DNA from: Psoroptes ovis | Lineage: Eukaryota > Arthropoda > Arachnida > Sarcoptiformes > Psoroptidae | DNA length: 64,000 nt | Direction of reading: 5' to 3' | Assembly: GCA_002943765.1 (NCBI GenBank) | Contig: PQWQ01000029.1 | Span: 124,001 to 188,000, forward strand | Part shown: positions 49,388 to 61,400 of the stretch, piece by piece | How positions within the stretch are numbered: position 1 is the first letter of the stretch | How the letters are laid out: each line of letters opens with the position of its first letter | The notes under the pieces: model-generated | The model's input: the letters and a program-made list of their open reading frames with translations, nothing else | Databases searched by the model: none | Told to the model about the DNA's origin: nothing | Position numbers and translations under genes: made by a program

Positions 49388-51931
49388 TTAACCCAATTTA
49401 CCAATCTGTATCTTGGCTTTTAATGCTCGATGTGAATGATATATGAATGAATCAATAATACTGGCCACTAGAATTAAGAAAAAAAACAAAGGATTAAATA
49501 CTATTAGGTTGTCCGATAAGTTGTTGTCGATTTTCTCATAATTTCCTAACGATATAATCGGCAAAAACTTTTCGGACAACCTAATATTCAAACCGAAAAA
49601 CAAAAATTCAAATTTACCTGTTAAAATACCACCAATAATAGCACAAAGACTTGTTAAAAAATGTAATGTTGAACGATTTTGTTCAGTATATTTGATCAAA
49701 ATCGGTCCAAATTCATAGATAAAAAATACACCAGGTAATCGTGAATCGGTGATTGCATCCAAAGTGGTACCATAATCTTTTTTAAATCTTGTCACTGCAA
49801 ATTGATTTGTTTCAATTTGCTATTCGAAAAAACAGCGATAAAATCATTTAAAAATGTCTTAAGTCTTCAAATGAAATGTTACCTTTCGATTTAAATCTTC
49901 ATATATTGTCGGTATTATTTTAATATAATATTGAAATGTAGCTAAACCATGACCTAAAAAAAATGTGAGCAGAGAAAAGTTTGAAAAAATTTCGAATTTT
50001 AAAAATTTTAAAAATTCAAGCCACAAGTGCGCCATCTATAATCATGGCTAAGGCATTAAATGCCCAACCAAAAAAAATGTGTTTATCATTGCATGTTTTG
50101 TCTCATGAATATGCGAAAATATTAAAATCAAACAATAACCCTTGAATAACTGCGTCTTGTCATCTGATTAAAGGGATTAATTTGAAAATATTCGTAGATT
50201 ATCGTTCATATTTTGAAAATGCCTGCCGTCAGTAACGTATATCATCAACGTGGCTATCAACCATCTTGTTGGGATCGTGTCAAATATGGTTTCATGATGG
50301 GTGCATGTGTTGGTCTTGCTTCGGGTGGACTGTTTGGTGGTTTCAGGGCCTTAGCGTGAGTGTTTTATTGAATTTTTGATTCAAAGAATCATAACTCAAG
50401 TTTTTCACCCTTGTTATATCTCATAGAATGGGATTACGCGGTCGTGAATTGGTATCATCACTGGGTAAAGTTATGATACAAGGTGGTGGCACATTCGGTA
50501 CATTCATGGCAATCGGCACTGCTATTAGATGTTGAAATTTTGGTGCCCGATTGATTTTTTCGTATATATTTCTATGGAAACATTAATGAATTTTGAATAA
50601 ATAAATAAAACAAACCTAGTTCACTGATGAACCAAACGCCATCTAATTGATTTTCGATTGTATGAACTTTTTGTCCAAATGATAAATGATTGATACGGTG
50701 GGATGTGTTCATCTAATCATTGTTTGGAAGGGGTAAAATGAAGGTCATTGTTTTCGTGTGTATTTGTTTCAATATTTACCGAAATTAATTCACTTAGATT
50801 GATATCATGAACTGTTTAAGGTTGAATATAAATAATAGTTAATCTCTCTGAAATCAATGCTTGTGTTGTGCCTACCGTGTACATGATGTTTTTCAAAACT
50901 TTGGCCCAAAGCAATATGAAAATTCCCGGCAATTTTATTCACTTCAATCGAACCAAACAGTTGGCAACCTTCTTTCGATTGATTTCTCGTACTTGTAATA
51001 CCTTCACGTTTACATTGTTCAACAACTGAAGGATCAAATACCCAACCTTTGGAATTGTATGCATCACGAACATCTTCACATGTATTACAGCATCTTAGAA
51101 TGAAAATTACAAGGTCGATGAATTAGCTTGATGTATTTTTAATTGAATAATTGATCATCATTACTTTTTAATGGAAGCTTCAACACCATAACAACTTTCA
51201 CAACGATTTGGATCTAATGTCGATGAAATTATTGAATTGTCATCAAGGCCATTTGAATTTGAAGACAATTTTTTGACACTTTTTTTCGTAACAATTGCTA
51301 TGAGACAAATAAATCAATTAATTTCATTGAATCAAATTAAAATAATCGTTGGTAAAGCTTACTGTTGTCTCGCTGTGGCAGTTCAATTGGATCACCATTT
51401 TCATTCAATCTTCGTTTGAATATATCATGTTGTATGTTTATGTGCTGTTCACCAGATACATCAGTTGCATCCAATGATAAATCTATGGAAAAAACAAGAA
51501 ATTCGACTTAATTAACATCAATCGTAAATCATTCATTCAAATTAATTACGTGAACAAATAACATGTGGAAATGTAATATCGAAATTTATTTTCAATTTTT
51601 TTCCACTCGATAAATCGACCATCAATTCTTCTTGAACATAAGGCGTTAAATAATAATGCAGTTCCAACATGAACAATATGACTATCAATACAATACTTAT
51701 GATTGTCACTGAGGGGAAATGATAATTATTTTAATTAATTCAAAGAAAAAGCAATCAAAATGGGAAATTACCAGTAGCACCACCGAATGTTTTTATACGA
51801 AAATCTTCCAATGTTTTCGGATATGCATCTAATTTGACCAATGATTGTTTCAGTTTATCAATAAATTCATTCTGGCTATTCGATTGTGGCGATCCCAGTG
51901 TTGTAATTGTTCGTCGGTGTAAGGTAGACAT
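49388..51931 (-). CDS. ERGIC3: ERGIC3-like ER-Golgi cargo receptor
   Basis: Ten exons: 51931-51772, 51708-51550, 51482-51363, 51297-51165, 51093-50876, 50811-50780, 50712-50616, 49953-49883, 49819-49618 and 49467-49388. The product is 423 aa (human about 383). This Erv46-type protein cycles between ER and Golgi in COPII vesicles. Evidence: cytosolic YPKTLEDFRIKTFGGAT, a first membrane span (IISIVLIVILFMLEL), a long lumenal domain with CESCYG and CCNTCEDV cysteines, GNFHIALGQSF, SHRINHLSFG, TNQFAVTR and LPGVFFIYEFGPI, and the second span LCAIIGGILTVASIIDSFIYHS near the C-terminus. Phases agree across all ten exons; exon 6 is only 32 bp and codes the VHDINLSELIS part. The extra length is a Ser/Lys-rich insert coded by exon 4. 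Intron 7 holds ROMO1 on the other strand, and the last intron holds a fold-back element. Confidence 0.93.
49504..49584. mobile_element. Fold-back element, type C, in last ERGIC3 intron
   Basis: TTAGGTTGTCCGATAAGTTG left and AACTTTTCGGACAACCTAA right. The host intron (49468-49617) is 150 bp, so the element makes up more than half of it. Confidence 0.86.
50219..50535 (+). CDS. ROMO1: Reactive oxygen species modulator 1
   Basis: Two exons, 50219-50355 and 50427-50535, with a 71-bp intron (donor GTGAGT, acceptor TATCTCATAG), joined in phase 2. Product 81 aa (human 79). It is a small inner mitochondrial membrane protein linked to reactive oxygen production and cristae shape (known for the family). 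Diagnostic segments are QPSCWDRVKYGFMMGACVG, a glycine-rich first membrane helix (GLASGGLFGGF), the loop MGLRGRELVSSLGK, and a near-invariant end SGGTFGTFMAIG-like segment (GGGTFGTFMAIGTAIRC). It lies entirely within intron 7 of ERGIC3 on the opposite strand. An AATAAA is at 50596-50601. Start choice: the first ATG, matching the family start MP. Confidence 0.95.
50596..50601 (+). terminator. Candidate polyadenylation signal of ROMO1
   Basis: AATAAA 61 bp after the ROMO1 stop, still inside ERGIC3 intron 7 and 15 bp short of ERGIC3 exon 7. Confidence 0.5.
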
Positions 51932-52427
51932 GTTTTTTTGATTTAAATATAAAAAAATATCACAGAATTTTGGATCAAATGGAAAAAATGACAATTAAAA
52001 AATGATTAGATAAAATCAATCAAATGACAACACTACAATTGGATTCTGGACAATAGAATACGATACAATCGATTTTTTTTTCGTGTAAAAATCACATGAT
52101 TTACACATGTTTTTTGTTTGGATTTCTCGAATTCGAAATTAATCCTTTATTTCTTGGAATTATTTTCTTGTTCAAAAAATAATCACAATTATTTTATTGA
52201 TCAATTTTAATTTAAACAAAAATAACAATCGATATATCATTGAGAAAATACTTAATCAAACAATTAAGTTATAGTAATTATTCAAGAAGGCTAATCTTTT
52301 AAATGTTACATTGAAATAACGAGAAATAAGACAAAATAATAATCGAAACAAAATACCTAAAAAAACGAAAATTTGTTTGATCAATTGTTTTTTCGGCTGA
52401 CGATGATGTGTGTTTTGCAAATGATGA

Positions 52428-53990
52428 TCACAATAACAAATCATTTTTTATGTCTGCCAACCGATATAATGCTTTCAAATATTGTTCAATTAATCTTTCG
52501 GAAAAAAATTCACATTTCAAATTCGGTATCAAACCATCCATGAAACCAATATGACCACCACGTTGAGTAACGAGCATTGCAACATGACTACTTTGTACTA
52601 TTTCATCTAATGGCAAGTCTACACACATAAATAAATAAAGGAAGGAAATGAAATTGAAAGTATTACCTTGAAAGCGATATTTTTATTCATTAACTTACGT
52701 TCCAATGGCATAAACATATCATCAGCAGCATTAATACAAAATGTCGGTGTTTTAATGTTTGCAATTTTACCTCGATGACTACTTTCACAATAATAATGTG
52801 CGACACTTTCAAAATTAAACATACGAATAGTGAATTTTTCATCAAATTCTCTTTGATTTCGACATTTGCTCACAGCATCGACATCAATGTTTGGTGATTT
52901 TTGAAATATTTCACGATTAGCTTCGACAATGTTGACCAATGAACGAGTTAAATGCTGGTTGAGAGCAAAATTCAAACCACGTTCCATGCTTGCTATGCCT
53001 TCCATAATGTCCCAACATACTGAAACCATGAATGCTGCATCGACCAATGAATGATGACCTGATCGTATAAGATACCTGGCTAAAATAATTCCACCAAGTG
53101 AAATGCCAACTGCAATCAATTTTCCATCAGGATTCTTTCGGCGTAAATGAGCTAATGCAGTACACAAATCTGCATCATCAGCTGCACAATACATTCGTGG
53201 TGTTAACAATGGTGTGTTGCCTAAACCACGATAATTTATGACGACAACGCGATAACCGATTCGATGTGCTATCGGTACCAATGATTTTATGTACTCAGCC
53301 TGTGATGACCCAGCTAATCCAGGTAAAAACAATGCAATCGGCTTCGCAACCAAGGAATGTCTTGATTGAGGATCATTTTTCAACGATGATTCGTGACCAT
53401 CAGGATCATACCAATCTAATGAGATCTGTCCACCATCTGACGTGGATAATATTTCTCTACATGTTAAATAGGAATTAAGATTGAATCAAAGGCCACAAAA
53501 TTCTACAATTACCTATGATATTTCAATTCAGGTATTAAACTACGAAGGAAATTAGAAATAGGTGTGAGCAAATGTGTTTCATAGCACCAAATTGTTGGCC
53601 AATAATTATCATCAACAATCGGGCAATTTGCTTTTATGAACCATTTGAAACGTCCTTCAGCGCAAACGAACATTGGTTTCTGTCATAAATAGTACAATGA
53701 TGAAATTATCAAAATCATACATCGAATCTTGTACTTACATGGACAATATTATGAACATAATACAGGATGAAACATAAACATAATAATATTGAAAAAAATG
53801 TTCGTGGATTTATCAAATAAAAATTAATCAACATATCAGTAGCATTATTGGCTAATTCAAAAAATAATGTCAGCCAATCGATCGATGGTGAACCGAACAT
53901 TAAATGTTTACTTAATTCACTTAGTATTGATTCAATCGTTTCTGTACTGAAACGAAATAATTCTGGTAATTTATTTAGAAATAATTCCAT
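52428..53990 (-). CDS. ABHD3: ABHD1/3-type alpha/beta hydrolase
   Basis: Four exons: 53990-53739, 53679-53513, 53456-52699 and 52618-52428, giving 455 aa. ABHD3-like enzymes are membrane-anchored phospholipases, shown in mammals to act on medium-chain and oxidised phosphatidylcholines. A hydrophobic anchor (FFSILLCLCFILYYV) is near residues 65-80. Then come YWPTIWCYETHLLTP and the hydrolase core (ALFLPGLAGSS, INYRGLGNTPLLTPRMYCA), the nucleophile elbow VGISLGG (Ser about 259), the acid in INAADD (about 387) and HIGF carrying the catalytic His (about 413). This is the EMB8/ABHD1-2-3 pattern. An upstream in-frame ATG at 54074 would add 28 hydrophobic residues; I chose 53990 because the shorter form begins with an amphipathic segment before a single anchor. 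It diverges from BORCS7. ABHD1 is an alternative name. Confidence 0.88.
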
Positions 53991-54965
53991 TATAGAATTT
54001 GAATTATGAACGATAATAATAACAATTGAAATGGATGATTTATGATTGAATAACAGAAGTGATTCGAAAATCAATCAATCAAACACCAAATGTTGATAAA
54101 TACACTTTGAAACAAATATATAAAGGGTTGTCACACATACATCGAAACAATCAAAATTGAAATTTCGAATCCAATTATTTTTTGGATGTTGATTCGTAAT
54201 TGATTGTTGTTGTTCGTAATTGTCATCAGTCTCTTTCGGTATTGACAATTTATGAAGTTTTTGGCTTCAAATAATTATAAAAATAATGACAAACTTAAAT
54301 GTAAAAGGATTTGTGATTGAAATTATAGCTGCTGCTGCTGCTGCTGTTTAGCTGTCGTTTGGTCGTGTAGATACACCAAATAATAAGCTTTCAGATTAAT
54401 ACTGATACATAATACACCAAATAAGGGTTGAAACGACAAAATTTCACGATTCAAATGAATGCTTTTTTTTCAAAAGCTTTTGTTTATTTTGATCATTTTG
54501 TTAAGTTTGAAATTGCTCGATTGGTTATATTGTTGTTTGGTTTCATTATTCATCCACCAGAAAATAAACAGCGCATTTTCTCAAAGACAAAGTCATATAT
54601 CTGCTAGAAGCAAATGATAATTTGCCTTTAAAATATTCTGATTCTGCTTCTGGTTTTTTAAGTTTGTTTGTTTGTTTGTTTTATTGCATTATATAAACAC
54701 AGCAATAGTAACCAACCGATTCCATGGATAATTCATTGATTATTAATTAATGAATGAATCAAAATAAATGAATAAATCAATGATCATTTGAATCATGAAG
54801 GTCATTCAAATAATTGAGGCTTGAATTGTCAATAAATCAAAATTATGAAAATCAGCTGATTTTGACAGCACCAAAACAATTGAAACTGCTCGATAGTTTA
54901 AAAACTCTGTAATTTGAATTTAAAGCCAAAATTTGATCTGAAATCCGATTTATTTTCCACTTAAA
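53991..54965. promoter_or_regulatory. Divergent intergenic region ABHD3/BORCS7
   Basis: About 1 kb separates the two opposed start codons, so it should hold both promoters and 5' untranslated regions. No specific element can be named. It contains a GCTGCTGCTGCTGCTG run near 54332 and AT-rich sequence. Confidence 0.4.
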
Positions 54966-55271
54966 ATGTCTGGTCAACAACAATCATCATTCACGCATCT
55001 TCACCAACAGCAACGTTCATTATATGATGATTCCCGAATTAGATTAACAGATAAAATGACACAAAACATTCATACGATTGGTTCATTATGTCGACAAACA
55101 ATCAAAATAAGCCATACGAATGATATTTTAGGACAATCGGCAAAAAATTTTTCCACGCAAATCGATTCACATGTGAATAATTGTGAAAATAATTTGAAAA
55201 AATTTCATTCAACTCTTTCGAATATGAATATGCAAATCGATCAAATTGATCAAATTATTTCGAAACGATGA
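54966..55271 (+). CDS. BORCS7: BORC complex subunit 7
   Basis: A single exon of 101 aa. BORC sits on lysosomes and, through Arl8 and kinesin, moves them towards the cell periphery (family knowledge). The segment RLTDKMTQNIHTIGSLCRQT followed by ILGQSAKNFSTQIDSHVNNC aligns by eye with the human BORCS7 stretch around its LLGQAARNM motif. The rest is helical coiled coil with regularly spaced hydrophobics (NLKKFHSTLSNMNMQIDQID). The N-terminus is Gln/Ser-rich and poorly conserved. Length matches the family (about 105 aa). The start is the first ATG after an A-rich stretch (CTTAAAATG). It converges on the Par-3 gene, 207 bp between stops. Confidence 0.82.
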   Translation: MSGQQQSSFTHLHQQQRSLYDDSRIRLTDKMTQNIHTIGSLCRQTIKISHTNDILGQSAKNFSTQIDSHVNNCENNLKKFHSTLSNMNMQIDQIDQIISKR

Positions 55272-55478
55272 TTTGATTGAGTGCAATTTTTTTTTATTTA
55301 ATACTTTAATATTTTCATTTTTTTATACAAATGGACACAATTCATTAATTAATAATTTGAATGAACAATATTACAATCATTGAAAAAATGTTATATTCAA
55401 AATTTATAATTTACACAAAAAAAATATGTTTGAAGATAGATTTTTACAGATTTTGGCTTCATTTTGGAAATTCATTTT

Positions 55479-58400
55479 TCAATGAGGATGAGGTGGTGGT
55501 AAACCACCACCGGTACCACCACCACCTAATGGAACGTAAGTAGATTTTGGTGTCATTGCATAAAGTTGCTGAGCCTGTAAAGATGCTGACGTTGTTGTCG
55601 AAGATGATTGACCATTGTTTTGATTATTATAAATAGTACCATATATTTGTACTTGATTCGATTGATAGATTGGTTGCTGTTGACGCATTACACTGTTCAT
55701 TTGTGGTGTATTAATATTGGATGAAAGGGTTTGTTGTTGTTGTGGTTGATGTATACGTTTATGTTGGCCAACAATTCCGTAAGCATTTTCCATGCTTACG
55801 GGATGACCACCATAAGAATTCACAGGATATGGTCTTGAATTCATTGTATAACTGCGTTGTTCACGTGTAGACAACGACTGCTGCTGCTGTTGTTGCTGCG
55901 GTTCATAGCCATAAACATTGCTTCTTGATTGTGGTGTATTCGAATAGTAGTGATTTCGATTCGTTATGGCTGCAGGCGATGAAATTTGCCGATTATGTTG
56001 TGGATTTCGCAATGATAATTGTCTAAAATGATGTTGTTGTTGCTGAGTGCTGATTCTTTCTGGATCCACTGATAATCGATTAGCAGTGCCGTAGATACGC
56101 TGTGCATTGTTGATCATTCCATATGTAGCATAATTTTCCGATGGAATCACACGACTAGTTGATCTGATTTCGAGAAAATAAATGATTAAAAAATGGTAAA
56201 ATCAATAATAACAATGATAAATACCTATCCATTGATTGACGACCATGAAATTCTTGAGAATTAATACGTATATGCCTTGAATTGTCCGGTGTTTTGGCAT
56301 ACTAAGATATGGGGAAAAAGTGTATTTATGAAAAATGAATGCCTTCGTGAAAGATTGATCATACATACATTACTATTATCATTATTGAACATTGGTGAAC
56401 AATCTTGTGGATGAATTCGATGACTTGAACGCATAAAAGCTTGATTCGTTGATTTATCAGTGGATTTATTTTGTGAGGAATGAGGTACACCAACTGTATT
56501 CATAATGTGATAAGCTGGTGGCGTTTGTCTTGTTGTTGTTTGTTGCTGTTGTTGATTTCGAGGTGATGTACTTGATTTTGACCGGTGAGAACTGGATAAA
56601 GGCATCGATTGATGCATTGGATGTGATTGATTTCGTACAAATCCACCATGCCTTGATTGCTGCTGCTGTATTAGCTGCCGTTGTTGTTTTTGCTGTTCTT
56701 CTAACAGTTTTCGATATTGGGCATTTATACGTTCTTGTTCTTGACGATATTTAAGTCGATAATCTGGACTGAATATTTTCATTTCTTCATTAGTTGTCGC
56801 TGTCGATTCTGAACTATTCGTATGCTGATTATTATTAGAGTTGTTTTTCGAAGAATTTTTTACACCAGGATCTACCGATTTCGAACGACCTTTTCGGGAT
56901 CCGAAATGAAATAAATTTTTAAATATAGATCCTTTTTTCTTTTTTGCTGATAGCGTAGATGATTTCAGCAGATTAGCTTGATCATCATTGGCTGTTGTTG
57001 TCGTTGTTGTTGTTTGCATTGTTAATCCAGTTTCAGTGGTAAAATTAGTGCTAGTCATTGAGTGGCCACCACCAACACGATATGGACACAGTGATGGCCG
57101 ACTAATACTATCTTCGGGATCATTTTCTTCTGAAACTAATCAAAAATATGAATAAATTGCGATAATTAATGGTTTTTCGTGAATGAAACAAACCAAAAAA
57201 TTTAATGAGAAAATTTACCTGCGTGAATATTATTACTATTTACAACATTCAAATAATTTTTAATTTCAAATGAACGATCAACAGCAGCACGAAAACTTTC
57301 ACTTGGATAATTTTTACCGCTACGTGTACCGGTGGTCATTTGATGACTTCCTTGTCGCTGATGATAATGATTAGGGTAATGAGGTGTAGTATGACCAATA
57401 TAACCGATAGTTTGTGGACTAGTGACAACAACATTCTTGCCAACATGTTCTTGAAGCTGTTCTTTTTGTAAATCTTGCATCATCAATTGTAATGATTCTA
57501 GACTACAAGATTTTCTCATTCCTGAACCGGCAACGACGTTAATAACACCATTATTATCACTATTCTTAAGCATTTGTCGTTGTTGCTGCTGCTGGTGTTC
57601 AGATAAAACACGAGTATTCTGTAATGAATTCGAACCATTCATTCGATAAATATCCATTGGTGATATTTCACTACGGCTACGGCAAGGACATGATCCAGGT
57701 GATTGACATTTCCCTGATTTTGGAATAATAAAATTCATTTGAAAACGATTCAAATTAACTTTAATTCAATAATTCCACTTACAACAACAAACTGGAGAGA
57801 AAAAGATCGGGGTTTTCGTAGCATTCGATTTTTTGTTAATATTTGATTTAGGTGTACAATCGATATCAGCGATATTTTCTGCAAAATGAGTGGAAATCAT
57901 TAAATAAAACTTTAAGAAATCAATTAAAATTGAAATACCTTTATCGATAGTTTGATCATCTGGTTCGATTGATCCATTTTGACTAGCATTATTACAATCG
58001 ATTACAATTTGTGGATGTTCTTTAGTTTTTTTACTTCTACGATAAGTATCTGTTGCTTTTGCATCCAATTGTGCATGACGTTTTTCCGACATACTTTGTC
58101 GGCCGAAACCATCACGTCGAAATCGTTCGGCTGCCGCTGTTGTTGTTATTGATTGATCACCACTTGTTGAATCATTCAATGATGATTGACTATCATTCAA
58201 TGATTGTTGTGGTTCAATGATTGATGATTGGTTTTGATTCGAAATTTCAGCGTTGAACGGTAATTCTGTTGTTTCTGATGATTTTTTGCCACAAATCACA
58301 GTATTTTCAGCCGAAGATCGATAACTGTCTTCATCATAAGTGTGTGATTGATCTGCACCATTATTCGATTGAATTTGTTGATTGGAATGACAAAATGACA

Positions 58401-61400
58401 TATCATAGGAATTGTTGCTTAAAATGGAAGATTCATGTTTATGTCTTGTAAAGTGTGCGGATGATGATGATGAATGATCATCGGTGTTCGATGAACAAAT
58501 TTGATGTGATGGTGAATTACAGATGCGTCGTGCAATCGTCAATGTTATTTGATGTGCAGATTTAATTGTGGCCCTTGTCAGCGTTTCCATAGCTTCGCTA
58601 TTCGTTTTACCCGATAATGGAATGCCATTTATGTTGATTAATTGATCATCTTGTTTTAGGCGGCCATCTTTCGAAGCGGCACCACCATGCAATACTGATT
58701 TGATAAAAATCCCAGAATCTTGCTGTCGGCCATCAATGGTTAAAGTTTTACCTTTAACTGAAATGCCTAATCCAGCCGATCCTGTATCATTAAGAGGTAT
58801 TTGGAATGTCATCACTTCACGTTCGATTTTTGTTGAAGAACAATTTGGTTCATTAGCTGCTTCAGGCGGTAATTGACGTGGCATCAACGGACTAGGTGAT
58901 ACTTCAACTTCTTGTCGAGAAACAATCAAATCGACTATCGAATCGGTTGGAATATTTCTCATGATTCTAACAGCTTCTTCTTGAGATTTACCAGTAATTT
59001 CAATACCGCAAACCTCCAATAATCGATCGCCAGGTTTCAGACGACCATCTTGAACAGCTGCACCACGTGGCAATATTGTTTTAATGTAAATTGGACTTAG
59101 GCCACCTGTTGGATTATCTCGGGTGGTGATCGTGAAACCGAGACCATGTTCTCCCTTTTTAAGCTGAATATGATATTTTTTCCCTATCCTTCTGGTGTTT
59201 GCTATTACGATTGCAGATGCTGCCGGCTTGTAGCCAATCAATGGAGCCACAGATTGCGGTGAATGTTTCTTGGTCGGTGTCACGGCTGCCAATTTGGTCA
59301 CAGGTCCAAAACGTTCTTCACCTTCAACCAGAAGAGAATCAGATTTCGTTTCAACATCACATTGCCTAGACCCATCTTGATCATCATCTTGATTATTTTT
59401 ATTGGAAACAAATCTTTGATGAAGTAATTGTTCATTTTTAGAATTATCACAGAAAACTTCAGATTTGATTATCGACAATTCAATCTGACTGTTAACACTT
59501 AATGCTGAACGAAAAAGTTCTTGAGCTCGTTCGAATTCTAATCCACCGAATGGATGTCCATCAATTTCAATGATAATATCGCCAGCATTAAGACGTCCAT
59601 CACGATCAATACGGCTACCAGGTTCAATACTTTGTATTTCAAGACCACGTTTAAGTCTGGTGCCATCATTGGAATCTGGTAGTACATGAATACCCAATGG
59701 TCCGGATTGTTTAGTCAAATCGATTATCACAGTCATACGATTAGCTCGATACTTATTATTATTATTATTATTAATGTTTTGCATAGGATCATTTTCATGC
59801 GATGAATTTGATACCATTGATCCTAATGAACTGTCACATAATTGTTGTGATGGGACTTGCAGCAGCGATGACTGCTTGTCATGTTGATTTTGATTATTAT
59901 CATCAGACTGATTGCTCTCACTGTGCAATTTCATCAATTGTCTATCGGCTGCATCGGCCCATTGATCCATATTTTGTGCCAACATTGATAATCGGCCAGA
60001 ACCACGTGCAAAATTCGAACGTTGTGGTGAATGATTATTTTTACTATTATTATTCGTATTTTGTGAAAACATTGTTGAACTATTTAAATCATTGAATGAA
60101 GAATCATGATGATTATTATTATCGATTATTGTTGTATGATGAGAGTCAGATTGATGAGAATTAGATGATTGCAGCTCTTCACTAGCATAACCTTCCTCTT
60201 TGGTACTTTGCGGTGAAATTGAATGATTGAAAGACGATTGATTTTCTTCATCTGATTGATGATGATCATGATTCGAGATCTGAAATTTTTATTCGAAAAC
60301 AAAAATAAAAAACACGTGAATAAAAACAAATTAATCAAAGAAACTAAGGTTTTAAAAAAATAAAAATAAATAAGGTCTGCAAGAGGCCAAGGACCTAATA
60401 CTAATTCATATACTCACACTGTTCATTTAATAATTGTATTGATTATTGGGTAAAATTTGAAAATTGAAAAAAACAAAAACACTAAAAACACATGGATTCA
60501 CAAACACACACATTTGATTCGAATGTTTTGATTTTCAAATGTTTTGATTTTGCCAAAACATCTTTTCAAATAGTCTTTCAACTGATTAGGATAACGATAG
60601 CTTCACATTCACAAATTCAAACTCTAATTCAAATCATAAACAATTATCATGATTTTCAAATGATAAGATAAATCAATGAAATTGAATATTATGAATACAT
60701 GAAATGATTAACTTGTGGATTCGAAATTTTAGTGGATTTAAACAAAAATTTAATCAAAATTTACTCATTCATTCATTCATTTGATTGAAATGAAATGAAA
60801 TGAAATGAAATGAATCCAACTAAACACCAATGATAATTGCAATTCATTTCATATTGTTTTTATTCATTTGTCAGTGTTTATGTGTGCATTCAATTGGCCA
60901 TACACACACACACACACACACACGCACAAATACACGAGCAAACAATTTTTCCATTGAAATGTTGCATTCACATTTTGTAATAATGTTTAATTGTCACACA
61001 AATAAAAATTAATTAAAGGTACAAATACAGAGATGCACAGCAAACTAACACAAACATATGCCCACAAACACACCTTGGCCATTACACAGACGTAGCATAT
61101 CATCAAAATATGATGTTTATGGTCCCAAAAGTGTTGGAATTTTTGATGATTTTCATTCGATTCACTTCATTTCCTCGATGAATTTTGAATTATTTTTTGA
61201 CAAAAACAAATGAATTATCAAAAGGACTTTGATTATAATTCAAAATTGATGTGTATTTGTTTTGAATGTTTTTCGTTTCACATAGTAATCAACAGCTAAA
61301 AATCAGCTAAACAACAAACAAACGAAAATCATATTCGTGGTGAAAAACTCTTATTCATATGATTATTATGATTATTTTGTTATTTAGTTTGTTGTTTTTC

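Noticed and set aside
53991..54074. Upstream in-frame ATG for ABHD3
   Set aside because: Would add 28 residues including a second hydrophobic run; possible, but the downstream ATG gives the usual single-anchor layout.
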